Shown one piece after another: positions 1-9,807 of a DNA stretch of 64,000 bases; the stretch's first letter is position 1, and each line of letters begins with the position of its first letter. Under the pieces are notes generated by a model, which ran no database searches, was not told the origin of the DNA, and saw nothing but the letters and a program-made list of their open reading frames with translations. The position numbers and the translations under genes were made by a program. Source of the stretch: Euzebya pacifica (GTDB taxonomy: Bacteria; Actinomycetota; Nitriliruptoria; Euzebyales; Euzebyaceae); the NCBI RefSeq assembly GCF_003344865.1, contig NZ_CP031165.1, positions 186,001 to 250,000 of the forward strand, read 5' to 3'.

Positions 1-1725
<1,725 letters not shown>

Positions 1726-1746
1726 CGGCGGTCGCACCCCACCCAC

Positions 1747-1774
1747 GCCGCCGGGGTCATCCGTCCCCGGCGGC
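1747..1774. terminator. Bidirectional hairpin terminator
   Basis: A perfect 10-bp stem, GCCGCCGGGG / CCCCGGCGGC, encloses an 8-nt loop between the convergent ends of the cell-wall-binding gene and the CGNR gene, overlapping the last codons of the latter. There is no T tract, which is common for actinobacterial hairpin terminators, so termination is inferred from position and stem strength. Confidence 0.6.
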
Positions 1775-2317
1775 CTTCCTGGCCCGATAGGCCGCCACGT
1801 TGGCCCTGTTCCCGCAGTTGCCGACATCGCAGTAGCGCTTCGACCGGTTGCGGGACAGGTCGACCAGCACGGCCTCGCAGTCCTCGGCCGCACAGCGTCG
1901 CAGCCGCGAGAGCTCCTCGGCGCGGACCAGGTCGACGACGGCGAGGGCAGCCTCGACGGCGATTCGCTCGGCGAGGGGATGGTCGGCTCCGACGGCATGG
2001 ATGTGCCAGTCCCAGCCGTCGTGGCGCACCAGCTGCGGCAGGGCCTCGTGCTCCCGGAGCAGCGTGTTGACCCGCTCGACCACGGCCTCGACGTCGTCGG
2101 TCCACAACTCGCGAAGCCTCGGCCTGAGCGCCCGGACCGCATCCAGCTCCACGTCGTCGCGGGTTCGTGAGCCCGAGTACTGGTTGTCGGCGACGAACGC
2201 CTCCAGCTGCGCAGCAGAAGACATCTCGTCCTCGCCGCTGTCGGACGCCGACGGGGCGGTGTTGACCAGCGCGGCCGTTGCGAGCAGGGCCATCTCGGTG
2301 TCATGGGTGAAACGCAC
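1757..2317 (-). CDS. CGNR zinc-finger transcriptional regulator
   Basis: The N-terminal part (FTHDTEMALLATAALVNT) matches the start of the stress-linked ABATE domain. The C-terminal part holds the CGNR zinc finger, with Cys142 and Cys147 spaced CAAEDC, then Cys163 and Cys168 in DVGNCGNRANVAAY. These proteins are DNA-binding regulators, often next to drug or metabolite exporters. An in-frame ATG lies 15 bases upstream at 2332, but the GTG at 2317 has AGGAG five bases before it and gives the usual family N-terminus, so I chose GTG. The gene is divergent from an EamA exporter, and the intergenic region carries a perfect 16-bp palindrome, so it probably controls itself and the exporter. Confidence 0.88.
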   Translation of the reverse strand: MRFTHDTEMALLATAALVNTAPSASDSGEDEMSSAAQLEAFVADNQYSGSRTRDDVELDAVRALRPRLRELWTDDVEAVVERVNTLLREHEALPQLVRHDGWDWHIHAVGADHPLAERIAVEAALAVVDLVRAEELSRLRRCAAEDCEAVLVDLSRNRSKRYCDVGNCGNRANVAAYRARKAAGDG

Positions 2318-2342
2318 GTTGACTCCTGACATACTCTGCCGC

Positions 2343-2358
2343 TACGGTCATGACCGTA
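2343..2358. promoter_or_regulatory. Perfect 16-bp palindrome, probable CGNR operator
   Basis: TACGGTCATGACCGTA is its own reverse complement. It sits between the divergent CGNR regulator (start 2317) and the EamA exporter (start 2415), 25 and 56 bases from the two start codons. A palindrome of this length in the only shared intergenic region is a natural dimer-binding site. Assignment to the CGNR protein is inferred from adjacency. Confidence 0.6.
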
Positions 2359-2414
2359 ATGCTACTTGACTCATGACATGCCGGTCCGGAGGGGCTGGCC
2401 AGAGGAGCCATCCC

Positions 2415-3500
2415 GTGTCCACCGCCGTGCTGAGGTCCATCCCCACCCTGCGTCCCCGTATCCCGACCCGCCTTCGTGCCGGGTCGCTTGCCGGGCTGCG
2501 CCTGCGTCGGGCCGGCGGCCCACCCCGTCAGGGCGGCTCGGCCGGGGCGATCGTCCTGGCCCTGGTGTCGGCCCTTGCGTTCGGCACGTCCGGCCCCTTC
2601 GCCAAGGCGCTGCTGGAGTCCGGCTGGTCGCCGTCGGCGGCGGTGCTCGTCCGCGTCGGTGGCGCCGCACTGGTTCTGCTGCCGGCCCTCGTCGTGGTGT
2701 GGCGCCGCAAGCGGCCGGCCCAGCGCGACAGCCGCATCGTCCTCGCCTACGGGGTGATCGCCGTGGCCGGGGCACAGATCTGCTACTTCTCCGCGGTGCA
2801 GACGCTGTCGGTGGGTGTGGCCCTGCTGCTGGAGTACCTCGCCCCGGTGCTGTTGGTCGGCCTGGCCTGGGCACGGACCCGCACCGCCCCCGGACGCCGG
2901 ACCCTTGTCGGCTCGGTCGTCTCGATGGTCGGCCTCGTGCTGGTGCTCGACATCGGCGGTGCCGTGGACGTCGACCCCATCGGCGTCGTGTGGGGCCTCG
3001 GCGCGGCCGTCTGCCTGTCCGCGTACTTCCTGCTGTCGGCGAAGGTGTCGGACGACCTGCCGCCCGTGCTGCTGGCCGGTGGCGGCCTGGCGGTCGGCAG
3101 CGTGGCCATCGGCCTGCTGGGCGTCCTGGGCGTCCTGCCCCTGCACGCCTCGACCGCGTCCGTCGAGCTGATGGGCCGCACGACGAGCTGGATCGTCCCG
3201 GTCGTCGTGCTGGTGCTGATCTCCTCGGTGCTGGCCTACCTGACCGGCATCGTGGCCGCGGGACGGCTTGGATCGCGCGTGGCGTCCTTCGTGGGCCTGA
3301 CCGAGGTGCTGTTCGCCGTGCTCGCCGCCTGGCTGCTGCTCGGCCAGCTGCCGGTGGCCATCCAGCTGCTCGGTGGCCTGTGCATCATGGCTGGCGTCGC
3401 GCTGGTCCACGGCGACCCGGACTCCGGTGCGGATGCCCTGACTGCCCCGGACGGTGCCCCGACGGCCGAGCCGCACCCGGGCAGCCCGCTGGTCGGGTGA
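2415..3500 (+). CDS. EamA (DMT superfamily) exporter
   Basis: The 361-residue protein has about ten hydrophobic segments arranged as two EamA repeats of five helices. The first repeat carries the typical ALAFGTSGPFAKALL segment and the second ends in LTEVLFAVLAAWLLLGQLP. These are drug/metabolite transporters that export amino acids, nucleotides or toxic metabolites, and the substrate cannot be read from sequence. The GTG at 2415 has AGAGGAG eight bases upstream; an ATG at 2373 would add an unusual Arg-rich extension with no ribosome-binding site. The divergent CGNR gene and intervening palindrome suggest local control. The last ~25 residues are hydrophilic and Pro/Ala-rich. Confidence 0.85.
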   Translation: MSTAVLRSIPTLRPRIPTRLRAGSLAGLRLRRAGGPPRQGGSAGAIVLALVSALAFGTSGPFAKALLESGWSPSAAVLVRVGGAALVLLPALVVVWRRKRPAQRDSRIVLAYGVIAVAGAQICYFSAVQTLSVGVALLLEYLAPVLLVGLAWARTRTAPGRRTLVGSVVSMVGLVLVLDIGGAVDVDPIGVVWGLGAAVCLSAYFLLSAKVSDDLPPVLLAGGGLAVGSVAIGLLGVLGVLPLHASTASVELMGRTTSWIVPVVVLVLISSVLAYLTGIVAAGRLGSRVASFVGLTEVLFAVLAAWLLLGQLPVAIQLLGGLCIMAGVALVHGDPDSGADALTAPDGAPTAEPHPGSPLVG

Positions 3501-3508
3501 TCGGTGGT

Positions 3509-3535
3509 CCCGCTGACCCACCCGGGGTCAGCGGG
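3509..3535. terminator. Bidirectional hairpin terminator
   Basis: An 11-bp perfect stem, CCCGCTGACCC / GGGTCAGCGGG, with a 5-nt loop lies directly after the EamA stop codon and reaches into the last codons of the convergent PPOX gene. It is placed to stop transcription from both sides. No T run follows. Confidence 0.65.
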
Positions 3536-3956
3536 GAAGCTGGCCGTGGACCGCGGTCGGGGTCAACCGCAGGACGAGCCGCTGGTCGTCGACCATGGCC
3601 TGCATGAACTCCGTCGGGTCCGGGTGGGGCTTGCCCCGGACCGCCTCGAAGACCGCCAGCAGCTCCTGTCCGGTGGCGTCACCGGGTTCGGTGGACACCG
3701 GCGAGAGCTCCACGTCGCAGGTTGCGGCGACGTAGGACCAGAAGTCGTCGCTCGACACGTGCATCACCGCAAGCGGTCGGCGTCGCAGGTTGTCGGTCTT
3801 CGCCCGCCCGTCGGTGACCGACACCCGGAACGTGGTGCCGTCGAAGGCGTAGACCACGTTCGTCGCGTGCGGCACCTCGCCCTCCGACAGCGTCACGATC
3901 ACCGCCTGATGGCGAGCTGACAGGAAGCTGGCGGCGTCGCTGATCTCCATGGCCAT
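3528..3956 (-). CDS. PPOX-class flavin/F420-dependent oxidoreductase
   Basis: The 142-residue protein has the split beta-barrel pattern of pyridoxamine 5'-phosphate oxidase-like proteins. The conserved strands are QAVIVTLSEGEVPHATNVVY and TTFRVSVTDGRAKTDNLRRR, followed by AVMHVSSDDFWSYVAATCDV. In actinobacteria this small-protein class usually binds coenzyme F420 or FMN and reduces an unidentified organic substrate. Either of two start ATGs two codons apart (3956 or 3950) is possible, and neither has a strong ribosome-binding site. It is convergent with the EamA gene, and the VOC gene upstream lies 39 bases away on the same strand, so the two may share a transcript. Confidence 0.8.
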   Translation of the reverse strand: MAMEISDAASFLSARHQAVIVTLSEGEVPHATNVVYAFDGTTFRVSVTDGRAKTDNLRRRPLAVMHVSSDDFWSYVAATCDVELSPVSTEPGDATGQELLAVFEAVRGKPHPDPTEFMQAMVDDQRLVLRLTPTAVHGQLPR

Positions 3957-3995
3957 GATGCTATCCAGCCCGGTGCGGGACCAGCGCGCCCGGGA

Positions 3996-4346
3996 TCAGC
4001 GGTGGCCGAGGACGTTCACCACGTTGCCGTTCGCGTCCCGGACGAAGAACCGGCGGACACCCCAGGGTTCGTCGTGCGGCCCGTGGACGACCTCCAGGCC
4101 CTGCTCGACGGCGAGCGCATGGGCGGCATCGACGTCGTCGACCTCGATCGAGGCGTCGGGGTTCACCGGCGCGGTCTCGTCGCGGGTCATCAGGCTGAGC
4201 TGGTGGGTGAGGGTGTCGTCGGCGAGCGTGACGATCCACCCGTGGTCCATGACGACCCGCAGGCCGAGGATGCTGGCCCAGCGCGGGGCGTCGGTGGCGA
4301 TGTCGTCGACGGTGAGGACGGGCACGACCCGTCGTGTGGTGGTCAT
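3996..4346 (-). CDS. VOC (glyoxalase/bleomycin-resistance fold) protein
   Basis: The 116-residue protein has the paired beta-alpha-beta-beta-beta modules of the vicinal oxygen chelate family: VVPVLTVDDIATDAPRWASI at the start and FFVRDANGNVVNVLGH at the end. Family members are metal-dependent isomerases, dioxygenases or drug-binding proteins. This one is a short stand-alone form with no informative partner. GAGAGGAA upstream of the ATG supports the start. It probably forms a two-gene transcript with the downstream PPOX gene. Confidence 0.82.
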   Translation of the reverse strand: MTTTRRVVPVLTVDDIATDAPRWASILGLRVVMDHGWIVTLADDTLTHQLSLMTRDETAPVNPDASIEVDDVDAAHALAVEQGLEVVHGPHDEPWGVRRFFVRDANGNVVNVLGHR

Positions 4347-4420
4347 GTGGGTTCCTCTCGTGTGGGTGAGGCTAGGGTCCGACGAACGTCACCGTCGTCG
4401 AAGCCGGCCCCGAGGGAACC

Positions 4421-5056
4421 ATGTCCACCATCCGTCCGCGCCCTGTCCACCTGCTGCTGGTCGCGGTGTTCCTCCTGCTGGGGGCCTGTGCTGGTGGTGG
4501 CGAGGCCGACGACGCCACCGAGCCCGTCGACCAGGCGGCGAGCGGGACGGACTCCGCCGAGGACGACGGACCCGCAGCGCAGCCCGGCGCCGATGGCGTG
4601 GGCGACACGCCGGAGCCGGTGCCCCCGTCCGCGACGCCGACCCCCGAGGCGTTGGCCACCGCGCCGGCGCCGACCCCCGAGGCGCTGGCCACCGCCGACC
4701 CGCAGCCGACCGATGCCGGCACGACCGGGGGCACCGAGGCGTTCTGTGCGGCGGCCGCGACGTTCGTGGAGCTCTTCGACGGTCCTGACCCATCCACTCC
4801 GGAGGAAACCCAGGCCTACTTCGAGACCGCCATCACGATCCTCGACACCATGGCCGACGTGGCACCCGGCGAGGCAGCGGAGACCGTCACCGGGACGCGG
4901 GACTTCTTCGTCGAGGTCGACCAGCTGGCGGCCGACGTCGGCTATGACGTCGACGCGGCTGACGAGGACGCGCTCGAGGAGCTCGAGCAGCGCTACGGCG
5001 CGACGCTGGACGGGTTCGAGACCGTCGTCGCAGACGGCTGCGGCCTCGACCTGTAG
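4421..5056 (+). CDS. Putative lipoprotein with Pro/Thr/Ala repeat linker
   Basis: The 211-residue protein starts with a lipoprotein signal peptide (HLLLVAVFLLLGAC), lipobox LGAC, predicted to be lipidated and held on the outer face of the membrane. A low-complexity acidic and Pro-rich segment follows, with two copies of PTPEALATA. The C-terminal ~110 residues form a helical, acidic domain with two cysteines (FCAAAATFVELFDG and VADGCGLDL), perhaps a disulfide. I do not recognise the domain. CGAGGGAACC before the ATG supports the start. It is followed 94 bases later by thioredoxin, but a shared transcript is uncertain. Confidence 0.75.
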   Translation: MSTIRPRPVHLLLVAVFLLLGACAGGGEADDATEPVDQAASGTDSAEDDGPAAQPGADGVGDTPEPVPPSATPTPEALATAPAPTPEALATADPQPTDAGTTGGTEAFCAAAATFVELFDGPDPSTPEETQAYFETAITILDTMADVAPGEAAETVTGTRDFFVEVDQLAADVGYDVDAADEDALEELEQRYGATLDGFETVVADGCGLDL

Positions 5057-5150
5057 GACAGGGGGGGCCCCGCTGCCGCCTCGGAACATCGGTTGGGCGA
5101 CTGGCGTTGGGGGGAGGGATTCGACGTACGGCTCGACAAAGGAGACCCCA

Positions 5151-5534
5151 ATGAGCACCGTCACCCTGACCGCAGACAGCTTCCAGGACACCGTCACCGA
5201 CAACGACATCGTGATGGTCGACTTCTGGGCCGAGTGGTGTGGACCCTGCAAGTCCTTCGCTCCGGTCTACGAGGCGACGTCGGAGTCCAACCCCGACATC
5301 GTGTTCGGCAAGGTCGACACCGAGGCCGAGCAGGCCCTCGCCGGCGCTGCCGGCATCCAGTCCATCCCGACCCTCATGGTCTTCCGTGAGGGCGTCATGG
5401 TCTTCCGCCAGTCCGGCGCCCTTCCCCAGCAGGCGATGGACCAGCTGATCTCGCAGGTCCGCGAGCTCGACATGGAGGACGTCCACGCCAAGGTCGCCGA
5501 GGCCGAGGCCGAGGCAGCGCAGGCCAGCCAGTAG
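5151..5534 (+). CDS. Thioredoxin
   Basis: The 127-residue protein has the classical active site WCGPC with Cys30 and Cys33, preceded by VMVDFWAE, and a cis-proline segment SIPTLMVFREG. It is a general cytosolic dithiol-disulfide reductase, reduced by thioredoxin reductase, which is not in this window. AAAGGAG seven bases before the ATG fixes the start. The Ala/Glu-rich tail (about 15 residues beyond the fold) is longer than in the E. coli protein. Confidence 0.92.
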   Translation: MSTVTLTADSFQDTVTDNDIVMVDFWAEWCGPCKSFAPVYEATSESNPDIVFGKVDTEAEQALAGAAGIQSIPTLMVFREGVMVFRQSGALPQQAMDQLISQVRELDMEDVHAKVAEAEAEAAQASQ

Positions 5535-5616
5535 GGCTGAGCCGCGTTTGCCGGTCACGGGACCGGGGATGGGTCGGAACGAATCCGCGTTCGTCCGACC
5601 CTCCGGAGTTCTCCCA

Positions 5617-5889
5617 GTGACCACCACGGACCTCGACCCCGATGACGTCAGCCTGTCCACCCATCCCATCGAGGAGCTGGTGCAGGACTACGAGTGGTTC
5701 CACACCCTGTTCGGGATCATCGGCAACGTCGCGTTCGTCATCGGCTCGATCTTCTTCCTGTTCGAGTCGCTCAAGACCGCAGGGGTGTGGCTGTTCATCA
5801 TCGGCTCCTCCGGGATGCTTCTCGGATCGCTCGGCCAGATCGTGGTGCGTCGGACACGCCGTCGCCGACAGGAACGCGGCAGTGGGTGA
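5617..5889 (+). CDS. YrhK-like small membrane protein
   Basis: The protein has 90 residues with two predicted transmembrane helices, LFGIIGNVAFVIGSIFFLF and GVWLFIIGSSGMLLGSLGQI, joined by a short loop and ended by a basic Arg-rich tail. This resembles the YrhK domain, a two-helix membrane unit of unknown function. An in-frame ATG at 5548 exists, but GTG 5617 has GGAG nine bases upstream and starts just before the acidic segment that usually precedes the first helix. Confidence 0.7.
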   Translation: MTTTDLDPDDVSLSTHPIEELVQDYEWFHTLFGIIGNVAFVIGSIFFLFESLKTAGVWLFIIGSSGMLLGSLGQIVVRRTRRRRQERGSG

Positions 5890-5916
5890 CCCCCTCACGG
5901 GTACCCTGCCGAGATC

Positions 5917-7215
5917 GTGACCGACCGCACCGCTGACCTGCCCGCTGCCATCCTCGACCGTCTCCAGGCGGTGCCGCGCGACGAGCCCATGGTCCTCGAC
6001 CTCGTCGGGACCGTCGACCTCGGGCCAGGGCCGGATGCCGAAGAGGTCCGGCTGCGCATCCTCGCCGCCGACCCGTTGGAGGGTGACCGTGAGGGCGCTG
6101 ACCGGTTCGTGGCGTCTCACCCGGCCGGCGAGGGCCGCGAGGTCATCGGCTACGTCTCCTTCGGTCAGGCCGAGCTCGATGCGGCCGGCTCCGGCTGGGC
6201 CGAGCTGCTCGGGCGGGCAGCCCGCGCCGTCGCCGAGGCCATGGCCGGATCCGACGGCCTGATCGGTGCTGCCCACGGCGAGGACCCGCTTGCCGAGTTG
6301 CCGGCCGACGCCGTGTCCCTGGAGGACTGGACCGTGGGGGACTGGCTGCCGTACTCCGTCGGCGTGCTCATCGACATCGCCGAAGCCGAGGACGGGACCC
6401 TGGGGTTCCCCGTCGAGGCGTTGCTCCCCACCTCGCCGTCCAAGCGCACGGTTGGCTGCGCCGGTTGCGCGGGCACCGTCCTGCACCCGCCCCACATCCC
6501 GCTGGAGGTCGTCCACGGCCTGTGCCCCACCCATCAGCGGCAGCACGAGAGCTGGATCGCCGACAACCTGCCGATGGCCGAGGAGGACCTGCACACCCTC
6601 CACTCCCTGATCATCGACATGGAGGCGGTCTACGTCAGCGGTGTCGGTGCAGGGCTGGTCGCGATCGACAACGGTGACTCGACCCCGACCGAGCTGCTGC
6701 GTCGTGCGCGGACCTGGTTCGACGAGCCGGGTGGCCTGACGCTGGTCTACGCCGACGATGACGACCTTGCCGGCGTGCTGGACCGGGCCACCCAGGACAT
6801 CAAGGAGGCCGAGGGTGCCGAGGCCGGGCTGGCCGCCCTGGACGACCTGCGCTTCCTCGTGCCCGAGGCCTGCTGGATGGTCGACATGGACGCCCTGGTC
6901 TGGCTGGAACGCGACGACCCCCGTCAGCGGGAGCTGCTCGACCACGTGCTGGCCGACCACCAGGACGAACCGGGTGCGATCCTCGGTGCCGCGGAGATGC
7001 ACGAACGCCTCGACGACCACGACTCGGCCACCGAGCTGTACCGCAAGGCGTGGACCCGTGGGCTGGCCTCGGGTCAGCCGATGATCGCGGAGGTCGCCGA
7101 GCAGGGACTCGGGCGCATCGGCGAGGAGCCGCCGCAGCCCACCAGCAAGGTCGGTCGCAACGACCCCTGCCCGTGCGGCAGCGGCAAGAAGTTCAAGAAG
7201 TGCTGCGGCCGCTGA
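5917..7215 (+). CDS. SEC-C metal-binding motif protein
   Basis: The 432-residue protein ends in a SEC-C motif (GRNDPCPCGSGKKFKKCC), which binds zinc and is known from SecA and many stand-alone proteins. A second possible zinc site, VGCAGCAGTV followed by LCPTHQRQH, lies near residues 180-210. The middle and C-terminal parts are acidic and helical with TPR-like character (AEMHERLDDHDSATELYRKA). No enzyme motif is visible. The GTG start lacks a clear ribosome-binding site. It ends 52 bases from the convergent Uma2 gene. Confidence 0.75.
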   Translation: MTDRTADLPAAILDRLQAVPRDEPMVLDLVGTVDLGPGPDAEEVRLRILAADPLEGDREGADRFVASHPAGEGREVIGYVSFGQAELDAAGSGWAELLGRAARAVAEAMAGSDGLIGAAHGEDPLAELPADAVSLEDWTVGDWLPYSVGVLIDIAEAEDGTLGFPVEALLPTSPSKRTVGCAGCAGTVLHPPHIPLEVVHGLCPTHQRQHESWIADNLPMAEEDLHTLHSLIIDMEAVYVSGVGAGLVAIDNGDSTPTELLRRARTWFDEPGGLTLVYADDDDLAGVLDRATQDIKEAEGAEAGLAALDDLRFLVPEACWMVDMDALVWLERDDPRQRELLDHVLADHQDEPGAILGAAEMHERLDDHDSATELYRKAWTRGLASGQPMIAEVAEQGLGRIGEEPPQPTSKVGRNDPCPCGSGKKFKKCCGR

Positions 7216-7267
7216 GCGGTGGCTGGGGCCGGACGAGCGGGCCGGACGGTCGGGTCGGCGAGGCCGC

Positions 7268-7855
7268 TCAGTCGGTGATGCGGGTGCCGTCGGGCCGCCA
7301 GCGGTCCGACAGCAGCAGCGCCAGGTCGATGGGTTCGCCCATGACCTCCAGCGTGTCGTCGGGACCGAGCTCCTCGATCGTCGTGTAGCCCTCGGGGGCG
7401 GGATCGGTGTGCACGACCGCTCGGGCACCGGCCATGTCCAGCACGACGTAGAGGGGGACACCCGCGGCGGCGTAGCGGGGGGCCTTGTGCACGAGGTCCA
7501 GCCGCTGGCTGGTGACCGACACCTCGATGGCGACGTGCGCGACCAGGGGGTGGGCCGACGGGGTCGTGACATCGGTGACCGCAACGTCCGGCTGGGGCAG
7601 GGACACGTCGTCGACAGCCAGCGGCAGCTGGATCCGAACCTCCAGCCCACGGCTCATCAGCGGCGCCAGCATGGCGTTGAGGCGGGTGATGGCCCACCCG
7701 TGTGGTGACCCCTGGGGGCTCATCTCGACGAGTTCCCCGCCGAGCAGCTCGATCGGCTCGCCCTCGAACATGCCCTGGGCGACCATCTGCTCGAACTCGA
7801 CCCGGCGGAGCCCGCGGACACGGACTCCCTCATCGGGACGGATCAGGTCGGTCAT
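7268..7855 (-). CDS. Uma2-family (DUF820) PD-(D/E)XK-like protein
   Basis: The 195-residue protein has the pattern of the Uma2 family: EGEPIELLGGELVEMSPQGS near the start, QPDVAVTD in the middle, then AIEVSVTSQRLDLVHKAPRY and AAGVPLYVVLDM. The conserved Asp, Glu and Lys correspond to a restriction-endonuclease-like active site. The cellular role of the family is unknown; it is best known for many copies in cyanobacteria. The ATG at 7855 is chosen because the longer frame reads Arg/Ser-rich antisense of the next gene. A TACACT box about 18 bases upstream could make it nearly leaderless. Confidence 0.82.
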   Translation of the reverse strand: MTDLIRPDEGVRVRGLRRVEFEQMVAQGMFEGEPIELLGGELVEMSPQGSPHGWAITRLNAMLAPLMSRGLEVRIQLPLAVDDVSLPQPDVAVTDVTTPSAHPLVAHVAIEVSVTSQRLDLVHKAPRYAAAGVPLYVVLDMAGARAVVHTDPAPEGYTTIEELGPDDTLEVMGEPIDLALLLSDRWRPDGTRITD

Positions 7856-7940
7856 CGTCGTGGACCAGTGTAGGGACGGGGCCGGCGGGCATGGGGGCAC
7901 GGTACGGATGCCGGCGCGGCGGATGGGGAAGGATCCGACT

Positions 7941-9581
7941 GTGGCTGTGGACAACGTCGACCGAGTCGTCAACGACGCCGTCGCCGACGATCTCGTGGAG
8001 ATCGCGGCGATCCTGTCGACCCGACGCGGCGAGCGCTTCCGTGCCCGGGCCTTCCGCACCGCCGGGCGGATGGTGGCCGCGCTCCCGGTGGCGGTGGACC
8101 GGCTGGGGGAGGAGGAGCTGCGGGCGCTCGACGGCGTCGGCGACGCGGTGGCACGGGCGATCCGGAGCCACCTGTCCGACGGGGTCAGCGGCTACCTGGC
8201 CCGGCTGCGGGAGGAGGAGCCCGACGGCTTCGGACAGCTGGTGCAGGTGATGGGCGTGTCCACCAAGCTGGCCCGCGAGCTCTCCTCGCGCGGGGTGGTG
8301 GACCGTGCGGGGCTGGCGGCGCTGGTGGCCGACGGGGGCATCCTCGACGTGCCGGGGGTGCGGGAACGGACCGCCGAGGTCATCGCCGACGGCCTCGGCC
8401 GCATCGACCACCGCGGCGCCGGGTTGCCGGTGCTGCGACAGGCCCGGCTGGAGGCCGACCGCTGGGCCGTCGCGCTGGGTGGCCTGCCGGGTGTGGCACG
8501 GGCCGTCGTGGCCGGACAGGTGCGACGGGGTGTGCAGCAACCCAGCGCGCTGGAGCTGCTGGCGGTCTGCACGGCCCCGATCGCCCAGGTCGCCGTGGCG
8601 GTGTGCGAGCACGACGGCTGCATCCGGACGCTGGCCGACACGGGGGACCGGGTGGACCTGCTGACCTCGGCCGGCCGCCACCTGGTCGTCCACCTCACCG
8701 ACGAGCGCAGCGCGGGTTCGGCGCTCGTCGTTGCCACGGGCAGCGAGGCCCACGTGCAAGTCCTGCGGGAGCGGGGGATGGGCGACGTGGCACCGGACGA
8801 GCCGACGGCGTACGCCATGGCGGGGACGATCCCGGTCCCGCCGCCCCTTCGCGAGGTCGATGGTCCGCCCGTGCCCGATCGGCTGGTCACCCTCGCCGAC
8901 CTGGTCGGCGACGGGCACGTGCACACCGAGTGGTCCGGCGACGGCCACGACTCCATCGACGTGCTCGCCACCGCCGCCGTGGCCCGCGGGTACGAGTGGA
9001 TCGCCCTGACTGACCACGCCGAGAACCTGACCATGAACGGCCTGACCCGCGAGGCGCTGCGCCGCCGTGACGCCGCCATCGACGAGGCCCGCGAGCGCCA
9101 CCCCGACGTCCGGCTGCTGAAGGGGCTGGAGCTGAACATCGGGCTCGACGGCGGCCTGGACTACGACGAGGAGACGGTGCTCGGCCAGGACTGGTGTGTG
9201 GCCAGCGTGCACTCGGTCTTCCAGCGGCCCGAACCCGTCCAGACCGACCGGATCCTCGCCGCCATCGCCCACCCGGCCGTCCACGCCATCGGACATCCGG
9301 TCGGGCGCCTGCTCGGCATGCGGCCGGGCTACCGGATCGACATCCACGCCATCGCCCAGGCAGCCGCCGAGACCGGCACGGCGCTGGAGGTCAACGGGTC
9401 ACCCCGCCGGCTGGACCTCGACGCGGAGATGGTCGCGATCGCCGTCGCCGCCGGGGCCACGTTGGTCCTGGACTCCGACGCCCACCGCGCCCGCGAGCTG
9501 GACTACGTCGTCGAGGCCGTCCTCACCGCCCAGCGCGGCGGCGCCCCCCTCCACCTGATCCGCAACGCCCGCCCGGCCTGA
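7941..9581 (+). CDS. PolX-family protein with intact PHP domain and degenerate polymerase site
   Basis: The 546-residue protein has the full bacterial DNA polymerase X layout: an N-terminal 8-kDa-like helix-hairpin-helix region (GERFRARAFRTAGRMV, LDGVGDAVARAI), a thumb/palm region and a C-terminal PHP phosphoesterase domain from about residue 320. The PHP metal ligands are present (DGHVHTEWS, ALTDHAE, LKGLELNIG, VASVHS, AIGHPVGRLLG, DSDAH). The palm motif near residue 190, normally GS-RR followed by GDxD, reads AGQVRRGVQQPSALELL, so the catalytic aspartates are gone. I infer a 3'-5' exonuclease or phosphoesterase acting in repair, not a polymerase. GTG 7941 has AAGGA seven bases upstream; ATG 7923 is the alternative. 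Confidence 0.85.
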   Translation: MAVDNVDRVVNDAVADDLVEIAAILSTRRGERFRARAFRTAGRMVAALPVAVDRLGEEELRALDGVGDAVARAIRSHLSDGVSGYLARLREEEPDGFGQLVQVMGVSTKLARELSSRGVVDRAGLAALVADGGILDVPGVRERTAEVIADGLGRIDHRGAGLPVLRQARLEADRWAVALGGLPGVARAVVAGQVRRGVQQPSALELLAVCTAPIAQVAVAVCEHDGCIRTLADTGDRVDLLTSAGRHLVVHLTDERSAGSALVVATGSEAHVQVLRERGMGDVAPDEPTAYAMAGTIPVPPPLREVDGPPVPDRLVTLADLVGDGHVHTEWSGDGHDSIDVLATAAVARGYEWIALTDHAENLTMNGLTREALRRRDAAIDEARERHPDVRLLKGLELNIGLDGGLDYDEETVLGQDWCVASVHSVFQRPEPVQTDRILAAIAHPAVHAIGHPVGRLLGMRPGYRIDIHAIAQAAAETGTALEVNGSPRRLDLDAEMVAIAVAAGATLVLDSDAHRARELDYVVEAVLTAQRGGAPLHLIRNARPA

Positions 9582-9807
9582 CGCCCCCCGGTCCGGCCCC
9601 GGGGTGGCGCCCAGGCCAAGCCCGGCCCGGACCGCCCCGGCCCCACCCGCCCCGGCCCCGCCACACCGAGTTGTGCAGCTCGGCCGACAGGCCGGCTGAC
9701 GTGCCCAGACGCCGCCGGGAGATGTGCAGCTCGGCCGCGATCTCGGCTCAGGAGCACGAGAGGGAGGAGGGGGGCATGCCAGTCCCAGGACGTCGGCCGG
9801 GGGCGCG
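9582..9807. other. C-rich convergent intergenic region with a 15-bp direct repeat
   Basis: This 226-base gap between convergent genes begins with about 80 bases made almost only of C and G, with several CCCCGG runs. It contains two exact copies of TGTGCAGCTCGGCCG at 9672-9686 and 9723-9737, 51 bases apart. I see no open frame or classical terminator. The C-rich stretch may itself impede transcription. Confidence 0.4.

Noticed and set aside
7212-7271. Terminator CTGAGCGG / CCGCTCAG between the SEC-C and Uma2 genes
   Set aside because: The arms are only 8 bp with a 44-base loop and overlap coding sequence at both ends; too weak to list.
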